NCBI GenBank assembly: GCA_002437725.1
Contig: DJRF01000026.1
Coordinates: 145,443-209,442, forward strand
Length of the DNA: 64,000 nt
Source of the DNA: Treponema sp. UBA6367
GTDB taxonomy: Bacteria > Spirochaetota > Spirochaetia > Treponematales > Treponemataceae
Reading direction: 5' to 3'
Position numbers and translations under genes: made by a program. Numbering within the stretch: the stretch's first letter is position 1; every line of letters begins with the position of its first letter. The notes under the pieces were generated by a model. It was given only the letters and a program-made list of their open reading frames with translations, was not told the origin of the DNA and searched no databases. Below are positions 40,450 to 50,159 of this stretch, one piece after another.

Positions 40450-42438
40450 ATGAACCCAGTTAGCATTTGTTTTTGTTTAAAATCATCTAGAATAGGACCT
40501 TCTCGAGCAGATATCTTTGAAAAAGATTATGAATCTGTATATAAGCCTATTACTCAATTTTTATCTACTCACAAAGATTTTAAAATGTCATTTGCTTTTA
40601 ACGGGGTTCAACTTGAACATCTACGAAAAAAACATCCAGAATTTTTAGAGATTATAAAGCAGCTTGTTTCTAAAAAACAGGTTGAACTTATAGGAGGCGG
40701 ATATTACGATCCTGCTTTTCCGCTTCTTTTTCCTATTGACAGAAATGGACAAATCGAACTTTTAACATCAGAAATAAGAAAGCTAACCGGAAAACGTCCT
40801 AGAGGAATAACAATTTGCGCAAGTATATGGGATTATTCCCTTGTAAGTTGTTTTAATAATTGTGGAATGGATTATGTTTTTTTAGATGAATCTTTAATTC
40901 CTAACGACAAGCTAAAGTTTATTCCATTGATAATGTCAGACAAAGGAAAATCTATTTCCATTTGTCCTCTTTTTAGTTCTTTAAAACCTGATTCAGAATC
41001 TTTTTGCCAAAATTGGCTGAACGAAGTTTCTAAAAAAGTTCAAAAAAGCGCTAAAAATCTTGCGGAACGTTTTTCTGACTGTAAAAGCGGATTGTCAATT
41101 CAGTTTACTCACGCAGAACTAAAAAAACTTCTTGATTCTGGCTGGTTAGAACAATTGAACAATGAAGTAGAACAAAGCAATGATTTTGTTTTTAATACGC
41201 CTTCTTCTTATTTAAAATCTGCAACTTCGAAAATCCCTGTTTATATTCCAAGCGGAATGAGCAGCGAAGTCGGGCAGTGGGGAATACAAGCTTATCAGCC
41301 TGTAAAAATGGATAAGCATTATCCTGTTACGATTTATGATTTTTTTCAGATATATCCGCAAAGCCGAGCCTTGTATGACCGGATGCTGTATGTAAGCCTT
41401 CTTGTAAACCAAAGTCACGGCGACAAAATGCGAAAAAATGGGGCTCGCGAAAAGCTTTGGGAAGCTCAAAATGGAGACGGCTTTATTTGCACTTCAAAAG
41501 GTGCATTTGTAACTTCAACGTATAGGCAGCAAGCTTATAAAAATCTTACTTCAGCTGAAAAAATTTTACGCGAATGTGGAAAATTTTCTGAAGCAGCCAC
41601 TAATTTTGACTACAACAGCGATGGTCTTAGCGAATATGTTTTTAGGATGCAAAACTATTTTGCGGTAATTTCACCGCTTGGCGGAATGGTAAAAGAGCTT
41701 GATATTTTGCAAAATTCCGGAAACTTTGCAGACAATCTTAATAGAGTAGAAGAATTTGAAGGTATTAGCGATGACTATGAAAGAGGGCTTTTTGTAGATC
41801 ACCTTTTTGACGAAAATGAATTTAATTCTTATGTTTTTAACAAATCCACAGGAAACACAATTTTTTCGAAAATTCTTTATTCTGAAACAAAATTTTCAGA
41901 ATCTCATTGCGAACTTCAGTTCTATGCACAGGCTCTTTTTAATGGAAAGCAAAAAGTTTCGCTCAAAAAAAATTATGTTCTTTCTTCAAGCGGAATGATG
42001 ATTCAGTATATTATTAAAAATGAAAGCGAATCTGTTCTAGAAGCTAAGTTTGCAGTTGAATCTAGCTTTGCTCAGACAAATTTTAATGCTGAAAATTTTA
42101 ATCCTTTTAAGCTTGAAATTCTTTCTGATGGAATGAAACAAGAAGTGAACACTAAAGTTTCATCTCATCAAGTTAATAAATCAGGGAAATTGAGCAATGT
42201 TGAAGGAATTTGGGTTACTGATACAGATAACAATATTTCGTTTATGTTTGAACCAAACGAATCTTGCGGGCTTATTTTTGTTCCAATCGTATTTAATAGG
42301 CCGGAATACATAACTGGAGAACTTTTACCAGCAGGAATGACCTTTGCCAATACAATGTTTTGGGACGTAAAGTTAACTCCTGGAATGGAAATGGAAAAAA
42401 CTATAAACTTCAGCATATTCAATATGCACAGAAGATAA
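40450..42438 (+). CDS. GH57-fold protein without catalytic residues
   Basis: The 662-residue product has the full layout of GH57 4-alpha-glucanotransferases: a catalytic-domain homologue with IGGGYYDPAFPLL at residues 81-93 and GKRPRGI at 114-120, a helical middle, and the C-terminal beta domains (DUF1925/1926-like). In active enzymes RPRG is followed by W.xER.WEP with the nucleophile glutamate. Here it reads ICASIWDYS, with Ala124 at that place. The DDGEKFG acid region is replaced by IQFTHAELKK, and the N-terminal HxHxP motif by CFCLKSS. It is probably a non-catalytic glycan-binding or regulatory protein. The stop codon lies in a palindromic stem. Confidence 0.8.
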   Translation: MNPVSICFCLKSSRIGPSRADIFEKDYESVYKPITQFLSTHKDFKMSFAFNGVQLEHLRKKHPEFLEIIKQLVSKKQVELIGGGYYDPAFPLLFPIDRNGQIELLTSEIRKLTGKRPRGITICASIWDYSLVSCFNNCGMDYVFLDESLIPNDKLKFIPLIMSDKGKSISICPLFSSLKPDSESFCQNWLNEVSKKVQKSAKNLAERFSDCKSGLSIQFTHAELKKLLDSGWLEQLNNEVEQSNDFVFNTPSSYLKSATSKIPVYIPSGMSSEVGQWGIQAYQPVKMDKHYPVTIYDFFQIYPQSRALYDRMLYVSLLVNQSHGDKMRKNGAREKLWEAQNGDGFICTSKGAFVTSTYRQQAYKNLTSAEKILRECGKFSEAATNFDYNSDGLSEYVFRMQNYFAVISPLGGMVKELDILQNSGNFADNLNRVEEFEGISDDYERGLFVDHLFDENEFNSYVFNKSTGNTIFSKILYSETKFSESHCELQFYAQALFNGKQKVSLKKNYVLSSSGMMIQYIIKNESESVLEAKFAVESSFAQTNFNAENFNPFKLEILSDGMKQEVNTKVSSHQVNKSGKLSNVEGIWVTDTDNNISFMFEPNESCGLIFVPIVFNRPEYITGELLPAGMTFANTMFWDVKLTPGMEMEKTINFSIFNMHRR

Positions 42439-42576
42439 GATAAAAATATCTAAATCTTATCTTTGATAAGTTTGCGTTGCAGACTTTTTTATTTAGTGGT
42501 TATACACGAACCTTAAAAACGGCGGAGTCAAGGTCTTAAACGTAAACCTGCCTTGACTAGACGTATTTCGGTTTTT
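42432..42576 (+). repeat. degenerate composite palindromic leader (metG)
   Basis: The first stem AAGATAAGAT (42432-42441) and ATCTTATCTT (42454-42463) includes the upstream TAA. Stem B follows as AAGTTTGC (42468-42475) and GCAGACTT (42479-42486), one mismatch from the other copies. A third stem AGTCAAGG (42526-42533) and CCTTGACT (42551-42558), extended by AAAAAC/GTTTTT, resembles the fumC leader. The final module TTTTTTATGGGAG ends five bases before the metG start. The order of stems matches copies 1 and 2. Confidence 0.65.
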
Positions 42577-42636
42577 ATAACTTTAAAATACAAATCTAAA
42601 AATAAATTTTATTGTTGATTTTTTATGGGAGCAAAA

Positions 42637-44946
42637 ATGAACAGAAGACTTATTACCTCAGCTTTACCTTATGTAAATAATATTCCTCACCTGGGAAACC
42701 TTATACAGATGCTTTCAGGCGATGTTTTTGCAAGATTTTGCAGAAGCCGTGGATATGATACGCTTTATATTTGCGGAACTGATGAATATGGCACAGCAAC
42801 AGAAACAAAAGCTATTGAAGAAAAAAAGACGCCTCGCGAGCTATGCGACTATTACTACAAAGAACATTCAAAAATTTACGACTGGTTTAAAATTGATTTT
42901 GATAAATTTGGTAGAACTTCAAATCAAGAATGTACTGAAATAACGCAGCAACTTTTTAAAGAACTGGATAAAAATGGTTTTATAAAAGAACATACCAACA
43001 AGCAGTTGTTCTGTCCAAAATGCCAAAGATTTCTTGCTGACCGCTATGTTAATGGAACCTGTCCTAAATGCGGTTACAAGGGTGCAAGAGGCGACCAATG
43101 CGACGATTGCGGAAGCCTTTTAGATCCTACGGAATTACTTGAACCAAAATGTGCAACTTGCGGTTCAACTCCTGAAATTCGAGAAACAAAACATCTATAT
43201 ATCGATTTGCCGTCTATTGCAAAAAATCTTGATAGCTGGATGTCTAAAGCAAGCGTTGAAGGCAGGTGGTCAGAAAACGCAATCAACATTACAAAAGCTT
43301 GGATTAGAGACGGCCTAAATGAAAGAGCCATTACAAGAGATTTAAAATGGGGAATTCCAGTTCCAAAGGAAGGCTATGAAAACAAAGTATTTTATGTTTG
43401 GTTTAATGCCCCTATCGGCTATATGTCAATAACAAAACAGCTTGCAAATGAATTAAAAGAGCAAAATAAAGATAGCTTTGACTGGAAATCTTGGTGGCTG
43501 CCGTCTGAAAGTGAAGAAGCAAAATCCAAAGAAAAAGTAGATTTGTTTCAATTTATAGGAAAAGATAATATACCATTTCACACTGTTATTTTTCCATGCA
43601 CACTTATAGGCTCTGGGCATGATTACACAAAGCTATTCCACATGAGTTCAACGGAGTATTTGAATTACGAGGATGGAAAATTTTCAAAAAGCAGGGGTGT
43701 AGGTGTTTTTGGAACGGATGCGATTGATACAGGAATTCCTGCAGACGCTTGGCGTTTCTACATTTTTTATAATCGTCCAGAAAAACAAGATTTTCAATTC
43801 ACTTGGAAAGATTTTATGGAAAAAATGAACAGTGAATTAATTGGCAATCTTGGTAATCTTGTAAATAGAACATTGCTATTCGTAAATAAATACTATGACG
43901 GTAAAATTCCAGATGCTCCTATAGAAACAGATTTTTGGGACGAAATAAAAGCGAGAGAAGGAAAAATTACTCAATTGTTAGAATGGGCGGAACTAAAAGA
44001 AGCTTTTAGAGAAATGTTCATGATTTCTGACTTGTGCAATAAAAAATTTCAAGCTGCAGAACCTTGGAAAACTAGAACTTCAGAACCAGAAAAAGCTGCC
44101 TCTTTGCTAAAAAATTTATGCTATGTCATAAAAGACCTTATGATAATGATGAATCCTTACATGCCGCAATATACTCAAAAAGTTATGAGCTATTTTGGAA
44201 AAACCATTCAAGAATCCAAAATAGGTTTTGAAACAAAAACTGGATACAATTGGTCTGATTTAGGTAAAACAGAAGGGCTTGATAAAATTGGTCAAACAGA
44301 AATTTACTTTACTCCAATGGATCAAAAAACAATGGTCGCTTTTAAAGAAAAATTTAGCGGCAAACAGAATGAGCGAAACACCAAAAAAACTGAAAATAAG
44401 AAAAAACAAGAAAAAAAGCAACCTGAAATTTTACCATTTGAACAGCAAGCAGACTTTTTTGCAAAAAACATTCGCTTAAAAGTTGCAAAAATTGTAAAAG
44501 TTGACAGAAATCCAGAAGCGGAAAAACTTTACATAGAACATCTTGACGATGGTTCTGGAACAGACAGAGTTATTCAAAGCGGATTAGTTCCTTATTTAAA
44601 AGAAGAAGACTTGCTTGGCAAACACGTTATAATTGCGGACAATCTTGCTCCTAGAAAAATAAGAGGAATTGAAAGCAGAGGCATGCTGCTAGCGGCAGAT
44701 TACACTGACGAAAATGGAAAAGAATGTGTAGAAGTTCTAACAGCTCCATTTGCAAATCCTGGAACAGTTATTTCACTTGAAGGGGAAGAGCCAATCTCTT
44801 TGACTCCTGAAAACATTGATGCAGAAACATTCTTTAAAATAGAAATAAAAGTAAAAAATAACTGCGTTGAAGTAGGAGGAAAAAAACTTGCAGCCAACAG
44901 TCATCTTATAAAAACTGAAAAAACTTCAAATGGATTGGTATGCTAA
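42637..44946 (+). CDS. metG: methionyl-tRNA synthetase with C-terminal tRNA-binding domain
   Basis: The 769-residue enzyme charges tRNA-Met. The HIGH-type motif HLGN is at residues 18-21 and the KMSKS-type motif reads KFSKSRG. The connective domain has four CxxC pairs (CPKC, CPKC, CDDC, CATC) that should hold two zinc ions. After a lysine-rich linker, the last 110 residues form an EMAP/Arc1p-like tRNA-binding domain used for dimerisation and tRNA capture. I start at ATG 42637, because the upstream in-frame ATG at 42625 is part of the GGGAG ribosome binding site. Confidence 0.97.
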   Translation: MNRRLITSALPYVNNIPHLGNLIQMLSGDVFARFCRSRGYDTLYICGTDEYGTATETKAIEEKKTPRELCDYYYKEHSKIYDWFKIDFDKFGRTSNQECTEITQQLFKELDKNGFIKEHTNKQLFCPKCQRFLADRYVNGTCPKCGYKGARGDQCDDCGSLLDPTELLEPKCATCGSTPEIRETKHLYIDLPSIAKNLDSWMSKASVEGRWSENAINITKAWIRDGLNERAITRDLKWGIPVPKEGYENKVFYVWFNAPIGYMSITKQLANELKEQNKDSFDWKSWWLPSESEEAKSKEKVDLFQFIGKDNIPFHTVIFPCTLIGSGHDYTKLFHMSSTEYLNYEDGKFSKSRGVGVFGTDAIDTGIPADAWRFYIFYNRPEKQDFQFTWKDFMEKMNSELIGNLGNLVNRTLLFVNKYYDGKIPDAPIETDFWDEIKAREGKITQLLEWAELKEAFREMFMISDLCNKKFQAAEPWKTRTSEPEKAASLLKNLCYVIKDLMIMMNPYMPQYTQKVMSYFGKTIQESKIGFETKTGYNWSDLGKTEGLDKIGQTEIYFTPMDQKTMVAFKEKFSGKQNERNTKKTENKKKQEKKQPEILPFEQQADFFAKNIRLKVAKIVKVDRNPEAEKLYIEHLDDGSGTDRVIQSGLVPYLKEEDLLGKHVIIADNLAPRKIRGIESRGMLLAADYTDENGKECVEVLTAPFANPGTVISLEGEEPISLTPENIDAETFFKIEIKVKNNCVEVGGKKLAANSHLIKTEKTSNGLVC

Positions 44947-44947
44947 A

Positions 44948-46204
44948 ATGTTTAATTTTACAATACTGCCCATAAAGGAAAAAAACGAATTTATAAATTC
45001 TGGAACATTTCTTCAGACTCCTTTTTGGTGCAATTTTAAAGCTAGGCATGGTTGGAAAGCGTTCTGTTTTAAAGTTCAAGTTGAATATCCAAAAGAAGAC
45101 TGTGAAAATCTTAGCGAAAGCAATTGCGCTGCTGTAAAAAAAATCCGTTGCAAAGATTTTGAAATTGAAGTTTTGTGCAGAAGTTTTGCAAAAGGAATGT
45201 TTTCAATTGCTTACATACCTTTAATGCCGAAACTTCCGTATCTAATTGAATCAGAACAAGATAAAGACTTAATTAATAACAAGGTCTTGCAAAATGTTAC
45301 AGAAGAATTAGAAAATGCTGAACTTCAAACAATCGAATTTGCTCACTATTTAAACGACTTTGCAAAAGCGCTAAAGCCTCTATTGCCTAAGAATACGATT
45401 TTTGTTCGCTTTGACCCGGACGTTTCTTTTAAAAGCCCGGAGCAAAGAGATGCGTTTAATTACGGCATGACTCTTATAAGTTTTGCAGATAGATTAAAGT
45501 TAAAAAAAAGCAAGGTTGATATTCAGCCTCCAGATACAACTTTAGTAGACTTGACTGCAGAGCAAGAAGAAATTCTTAATAGAATGCATTCAAAATGGAG
45601 ATACAATATCAGACTTTCTCAAAGGAAAGGCGTTGTTATACATCGCTATACGGGTGAAAATCCTGAAATTGATTCAAAAATTCAAAAATTTTATGAACTG
45701 ACAAAAGAAACAAATGCTCGAGATGGAAATACGTGCCATTCTTTAGAATATTACAAAGACCTTATAAAATATTCAGCAGAGCTTCTTGCCAAAAAAGAAT
45801 CTGTTCCGACTGTTTCATTGTACCTTGCAGAAAGCGAGGGGGAAGAAATTGCTGGAATAATGACACTTTTTAGTCAAACAGAAAGCATTTATCTTTATGG
45901 AGCTTCCAGCAATAAAAAAAGAAATCTTATGCCAAATCATCTTCTTCAGTGGACAGCAATGCAAGATGCAAAAACTTATGGAAGCCAGTATTACGATATG
46001 TATGGAATGCCTCCAGAAGGAAAAGATGAATCGCATCCAATGCACGGTCTTTATATGTTCAAGGCAAACTTTGGAGGCGAAAACATTCACCGGATTGGAA
46101 GCTGGGACGTTCCATTAAAATTTATATATAGATTTTATAAACTTGCAGAAAATCTCAGGGCTTTTTGGGTTAAAAAAGTCTTAAAGAAAATTCGCAGAAG
46201 GTAA
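44948..46204 (+). CDS. FemAB-family peptidyltransferase
   Basis: The 418-residue product is a tandem-GNAT FemA/FemX-like protein. It shows TPFWCNFKARHGW at the N-terminus, SKWRYNIRLSQRKGVVI in the middle, and YDMYGMPPEGKDE then GLYMFKANFGG near the end. These are family hallmarks. The family adds an amino acid from aminoacyl-tRNA to a peptidoglycan precursor or forms similar amide bonds. The start at ATG 44948 avoids overlap with metG; ATG 44930 is the alternative. Neither has a strong ribosome binding site. Confidence 0.88.
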   Translation: MFNFTILPIKEKNEFINSGTFLQTPFWCNFKARHGWKAFCFKVQVEYPKEDCENLSESNCAAVKKIRCKDFEIEVLCRSFAKGMFSIAYIPLMPKLPYLIESEQDKDLINNKVLQNVTEELENAELQTIEFAHYLNDFAKALKPLLPKNTIFVRFDPDVSFKSPEQRDAFNYGMTLISFADRLKLKKSKVDIQPPDTTLVDLTAEQEEILNRMHSKWRYNIRLSQRKGVVIHRYTGENPEIDSKIQKFYELTKETNARDGNTCHSLEYYKDLIKYSAELLAKKESVPTVSLYLAESEGEEIAGIMTLFSQTESIYLYGASSNKKRNLMPNHLLQWTAMQDAKTYGSQYYDMYGMPPEGKDESHPMHGLYMFKANFGGENIHRIGSWDVPLKFIYRFYKLAENLRAFWVKKVLKKIRRR

Positions 46205-46210
46205 ATGCTA

Positions 46211-46238
46211 CAGAATAGGTCAACTTTAGACCTGTTTT
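46211..46238 (+). terminator. probable rho-independent terminator after femX-like gene
   Basis: AGGTC (46217-46221) pairs with GACCT (46229-46233), flanked by A- and T-rich bases ending GTTTTAT. It lies in the 38-base gap between the convergent FemAB and ATP-grasp genes. Confidence 0.55.
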
Positions 46239-46242
46239 ATAG

Positions 46243-47604
46243 CTACTTTGAAATTATTGCAGCAAGTTTTTTTGCATTTTCATAAAAGACTTGCTCTATT
46301 TGGTCTGGAAATAAAGTTTTTATTTCGTCTAGTTGGCTCATAAGGCAAGAAAGTTCTTTAGTGTTTCCAAAAATAACTTCAAGGTAGCCTGCTTCCCTAA
46401 GTTGCTTTGCGCCTTTGTTTTCTATTTGATTTACACAAAAAACGTAAGGCAAAGAGGCAAGTTTTTCCATTAGATTTTTTTCAAGCAGCGGAAATTTTAA
46501 ATTCATAACATAATTAGAAGAAAGTCCTTTTTGCAAAAATGGTTTATTATCCTTTAAGGAATAAATTAGTTCGATTAAAAATTGATACAACGACATTCCA
46601 TAACTTGCGGCAATACTTTGCGTCATTCCAGAAATTCTAGAATTTACTTCGATTATAAACCATTTGCCTTTTGAAAAAACTAAATCAACTTGAGCGATAC
46701 CTTCAAGATTTAATAATTCTGCAAGCCTTACAAGTTCTTTTTTTAGTTCATTTATAAAAAAAGAATCGCTTGCAACAGGACCTAGCTTTACATTTTGCTT
46801 GGGACTTGTAAGCCCGAACTGATTTACTGAATTTATCAAAACAGGGGAAACTGAAAAATTTTTGCCAGAACCGTAAATTTCAGCTCCAAAAGAAAATCCT
46901 TCTAAAAATTCTTCTACAAGCCGATCTCCATTGTTCTTTTTAGAATTAAGAACGTGAACAGCTTCGTTGTAAGTCTTGCAAACATCCATTCCAAAAGAAC
47001 TTAGCCCAGTTGTATCTTTTATAACAACAGGAAAATTTAATTTTTTTATTTTTTCTAAAATATATTCGCGATACACATTTGTCTTTATTTCATGTTTATT
47101 TCTGTGAATAAAAAAAAGCTCGTGATGAACATAAACGCTTTTTGCACAGTTAAAGTTATTTTTTTTTAGAAATTCTGACATTCTAAACTTATCAAAGCAA
47201 ATAAGAGCGGAGTCTGCGCTGTGGCAAAAAGCTTTTATTCCATTTTCTTTTAATTTTTCAGTTATAAGAGCATCTTTTATTGGCAACCAGTCAAAAGGGG
47301 CGGCCCAGTAAGTTGCGGCAAATGCGCAGTCTGGCTTTAATGACACAATAAGATTTGAAATTTCTTGGGCAGAATCACAATCTTCGTTTATAAAAACATA
47401 ATTTATTTTTGAGGACTTTTTTACAAGATTATTACAAATATCTAGCAAAAATATTCCTGGCAGTTGCAAAACTAAAGTTATTTCTAAGTCAGGATAAATT
47501 TTAAGGACTTTTTCCCATTGTTCAAAACAGCTAGGAAGCGAAAAAAATTCCATAATTCCCGGATTGTATTTATTTGAATTTGTGCTAAAAAGAACCAGTT
47601 TCAT
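46243..47604 (-). CDS. ATP-grasp enzyme of unknown substrate
   Basis: The 453-residue product has an ATP-grasp core like that of carbamoyl phosphate synthase or biotin carboxylase. FPVVIKDTTGLSSFGM is the ATP-binding strand and loop, VEEFLEGFSFGAEIY the lid, and GIAQVDLVFSKGKWFIIEVNSRISGMT the metal-binding Asp/Glu/Asn set. The N-terminal 130 residues are a Rossmann-like domain. Such enzymes ligate a carboxylate to an amine or similar. The neighbours FemAB and VanY-like protein suggest cell-wall or peptide chemistry, but this is only inference. Confidence 0.75.
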   Translation of the reverse strand: MKLVLFSTNSNKYNPGIMEFFSLPSCFEQWEKVLKIYPDLEITLVLQLPGIFLLDICNNLVKKSSKINYVFINEDCDSAQEISNLIVSLKPDCAFAATYWAAPFDWLPIKDALITEKLKENGIKAFCHSADSALICFDKFRMSEFLKKNNFNCAKSVYVHHELFFIHRNKHEIKTNVYREYILEKIKKLNFPVVIKDTTGLSSFGMDVCKTYNEAVHVLNSKKNNGDRLVEEFLEGFSFGAEIYGSGKNFSVSPVLINSVNQFGLTSPKQNVKLGPVASDSFFINELKKELVRLAELLNLEGIAQVDLVFSKGKWFIIEVNSRISGMTQSIAASYGMSLYQFLIELIYSLKDNKPFLQKGLSSNYVMNLKFPLLEKNLMEKLASLPYVFCVNQIENKGAKQLREAGYLEVIFGNTKELSCLMSQLDEIKTLFPDQIEQVFYENAKKLAAIISK

Positions 47605-47625
47605 AATTGAAAATTGTAAAACAAC

Positions 47626-47654
47626 TTGAGTTTTTTGTCATCAAATAATAAATT
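47626..47654 (+). promoter_or_regulatory. promoter of the DUF5718 gene
   Basis: TTGAGT (47626-47631), a 17-base spacer and TAAATT (47649-47654) form a weak sigma-70-like promoter. Only 6 bases separate it from the ATG at 47661, so the mRNA may be leaderless. Confidence 0.35.
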
Positions 47655-47660
47655 GTAGTT

Positions 47661-48500
47661 ATGTGTTTAGAATTAAAAAATATGGCGGCATTTGGAATTG
47701 CAGGCAATTTTACAGGTCATTTGGAGCAAGCTGGAGAAGCTAAAAACTTTTTATCCGTAAAAAGCAATAAAAATGCGCCAAAGACAATTTTTCCAACCTA
47801 CATACCTTCAAAAAGCGATGAAATTCCTGTATTTTTAGAGGAATTTCCTTTTAGCTCAGAAAAAATTGTTTTCCCAAAAAATGAGCAAAACCTACAAATA
47901 GAGCCGGAATGTGCCATTATCTGCAAAATTGAATATAAAAATGAAAATGTCTATTCTATAAGTCCACTTTATTTTGCAGCCTCAAATGACTGTTCAATCC
48001 GGAAGGAAGGAAATGTGTTTATCAGTACAAAAAAGAATTGGGGAAAAAATAGCAAAGGATTTTCTAATCAGTTGATAAAAATCGACCGTTTTGAACCGGG
48101 AGGAATTCTTGACAACTATAGAATCGCAAGCTTCTTGCAGAGAGATAAAGAGCTTTTTGAATACGGCGAAGACTGCGATGTAACTGGCTACAGTTATTTT
48201 TATAAAACGCTAATCGACTGGTGCATTGAAAAGTTTAATACCCAGACAAATTCTGTGCCGGAAGAAAATATTCTTTTTTATTTAAAAAAGGCGAACTTTC
48301 CAAACCACATTATGATTTCAATTGGAGCAACTAGATACACAGATTTTGGAATAAAAAATTATCTGCGTTCTGGCGATTCTTCCATTGTTGTCTTATATCC
48401 GCAGAGCAAATATAATAAAGATGAAATAATCAAAATGATAAAAAACAACGATTTTTCAAAAAGTGATATTTCAGTTTTAAAACAAAAGGTTATTTTATGA
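47661..48500 (+). CDS. DUF5718-family protein
   Basis: The 279-residue product matches my recollection of DUF5718 proteins: FGIAGNFTGHLEQAGEA near the N-terminus, EPECAIICKIEY, NDCSIR, KKNWGKNSKGFS and PGGILDNYRIASFLQRD. The strands recall the fumarylacetoacetase-like fold, but no function is established. The ATG at 47661 has no ribosome binding site; an internal ATG at 47682 starts closer to the conserved part. The stop overlaps the next gene by four bases. Confidence 0.72.
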   Translation: MCLELKNMAAFGIAGNFTGHLEQAGEAKNFLSVKSNKNAPKTIFPTYIPSKSDEIPVFLEEFPFSSEKIVFPKNEQNLQIEPECAIICKIEYKNENVYSISPLYFAASNDCSIRKEGNVFISTKKNWGKNSKGFSNQLIKIDRFEPGGILDNYRIASFLQRDKELFEYGEDCDVTGYSYFYKTLIDWCIEKFNTQTNSVPEENILFYLKKANFPNHIMISIGATRYTDFGIKNYLRSGDSSIVVLYPQSKYNKDEIIKMIKNNDFSKSDISVLKQKVIL

Positions 48501-48721
48501 AAAAAGAAAACTTTCAGTTTATGATAGACTCAAAAAAAGAATTTGAATTTGTCTATAATGGAATAAAATACAATCTTACGTACGGAAAAGATAGCGAAGG
48601 CAAAGAATATATAAATTTTGGCAGACTCTACGAGGGAAAAAATTATTATTCCTACAAAGATTTAATGAACAATGCAAAAATTGAAAATCATTTTTTTAAG
48701 GATATGATTGAAATTTTATAG
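48497..48721 (+). CDS. small protein of unknown function
   Basis: The 74-residue product has about four strands and a C-terminal helix and is rich in tyrosine, lysine and glutamate (KKEFEFVYNGIKYNLTYG). It overlaps the DUF5718 gene as ATGA, so it is almost certainly translated. I know no family. The coupling suggests a partner of the DUF5718 protein. Confidence 0.7.
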   Translation: MKKENFQFMIDSKKEFEFVYNGIKYNLTYGKDSEGKEYINFGRLYEGKNYYSYKDLMNNAKIENHFFKDMIEIL

Positions 48722-48732
48722 GAATTAAGCAT

Positions 48733-50139
48733 ATGAAAAATATAAAATTGAACATGACAGAAGGCTCTGTCTTTTTTAAGCTTCTAAAATTTTCTATTCC
48801 GTTAATTTTTTCAAATCTATTGCAATTGCTTTTTAATGCCGCTGATGTAATTGTTGTCGGCAGATTCGCTGGCGACAATTCTTTGGCTGCGGTGGGTTCT
48901 ACAACTTCACTTATAAATCTTCTTGTAAATCTTTTTGTAGGATTAAGCATAGGATGCAATGTTGTTACAGCAAACTATTTTGGAGCAAAAGAGCAAAGCG
49001 CAAAACAGCTTTCCTCAAATGATAAACTATGCAGAAATCAGAAAAAAGACTTAAATGACTGCATACACACATCTATACTTTTAAGTATCTATGGCGGAAT
49101 TTTTTTAACAATTGTAGGAATTGTATTTTCTAAACCGCTTTTAATTTTAATGCAAGCCCCAAAAGAAGTTTTAAATCTTGCTACTGTATATCTAAGAATT
49201 TATTTTTCCGGCGTAACTGCAAGTGTTGTCTACAATTTCGGAGCTGCCATTTTAAGGGCGAAAGGCGACACAAAAAGACCGCTATATATTTTATTTTCAG
49301 CAGGAATAACAAATGTAATTTTAAACTTAGTGTTTGTAATTTTTGCAAAAATGGATGTAAAAGGAGTTGCATTGGCAACTGTAATCAGCCAAATAGTTTC
49401 TGCAGCTTCAGTTATTTTCCTTCTCTTAAATGAAGAGGAAGATTTTCGTCTGGACTTAAAAAAACTTGCAATAAATAGGACAATTCTTATAAAAATAATA
49501 AAAATCGGTGTTCCGGCAGGTTTTCAGGGAATAATATTCAGCCTTTCAAATGTTGTTATACAGTCGAGCGTAAATACTTTTGGAGCGACAATTATTGCCG
49601 CGAACAGTGCCGCCCAAAGCATAGAAGGATTTGTATACACTGCTATGAACGGTTTTAGTCAAGGAACTCTCACTTTTACAAGTCAAAATATGGGAGCAAG
49701 AAAGAAGGATAGAGTCATACGCGTTACCTGGATTTCGCAAATTACAGTATTTGCAACTGGTCTTATACTTGGATTTTCAGTTATAGTCTTTGGAAAAAAG
49801 CTTCTAGGAATATATTCAAATAATCAGGCAGTTATTCAGACAGGACTTTCAAGATTAAAAATAATTTGCGCAACTTATGCAATCTGCGGATTGATGGACT
49901 GCATGGCAAACACGATTCGTGGAATTGGATACAGTACAGTTCCAATGCTTATAACTTTAATAGGGGCGTGCGGAACAAGAATTTTATGGCTTGCAACTAT
50001 ATTTCAAATACAAAATTTCCATACGCTTAGATGTATCTATTTATCTTATCCTTTAAGTTGGCTTATAACTTATATTTCCTTAATTCTAGCGCTCAAAATT
50101 GTAACAAAAAAAGCCTTTTTAAACTTTGCAAATAAATGA
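48733..50139 (+). CDS. MATE-family efflux transporter
   Basis: The 468-residue product is a twelve-helix MATE transporter, which exports drugs or metabolites using a Na+ or H+ gradient. The family pattern LFNAADVIVVGRFAGDNSLAA starts at about residue 30. The second half repeats it around NTFGATIIAANSAAQSIEGF and AMNGFSQGTLTFTSQNMGA. It begins 11 bases after the small upstream gene and may share its transcript. Confidence 0.92.
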   Translation: MKNIKLNMTEGSVFFKLLKFSIPLIFSNLLQLLFNAADVIVVGRFAGDNSLAAVGSTTSLINLLVNLFVGLSIGCNVVTANYFGAKEQSAKQLSSNDKLCRNQKKDLNDCIHTSILLSIYGGIFLTIVGIVFSKPLLILMQAPKEVLNLATVYLRIYFSGVTASVVYNFGAAILRAKGDTKRPLYILFSAGITNVILNLVFVIFAKMDVKGVALATVISQIVSAASVIFLLLNEEEDFRLDLKKLAINRTILIKIIKIGVPAGFQGIIFSLSNVVIQSSVNTFGATIIAANSAAQSIEGFVYTAMNGFSQGTLTFTSQNMGARKKDRVIRVTWISQITVFATGLILGFSVIVFGKKLLGIYSNNQAVIQTGLSRLKIICATYAICGLMDCMANTIRGIGYSTVPMLITLIGACGTRILWLATIFQIQNFHTLRCIYLSYPLSWLITYISLILALKIVTKKAFLNFANK

Positions 50140-50153
50140 ATAAGTGGTAGACT
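50125..50153 (+). promoter_or_regulatory. promoter of the VanY-like gene
   Basis: TTTGCA (50125-50130), a 17-base spacer and TAGACT (50148-50153) with TGG directly before give a convincing promoter. It ends 6 bases before the ATG at 50160, with no ribosome binding site between, so a leaderless mRNA is predicted. Confidence 0.5.
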
Positions 50154-50159
50154 GCCTTT

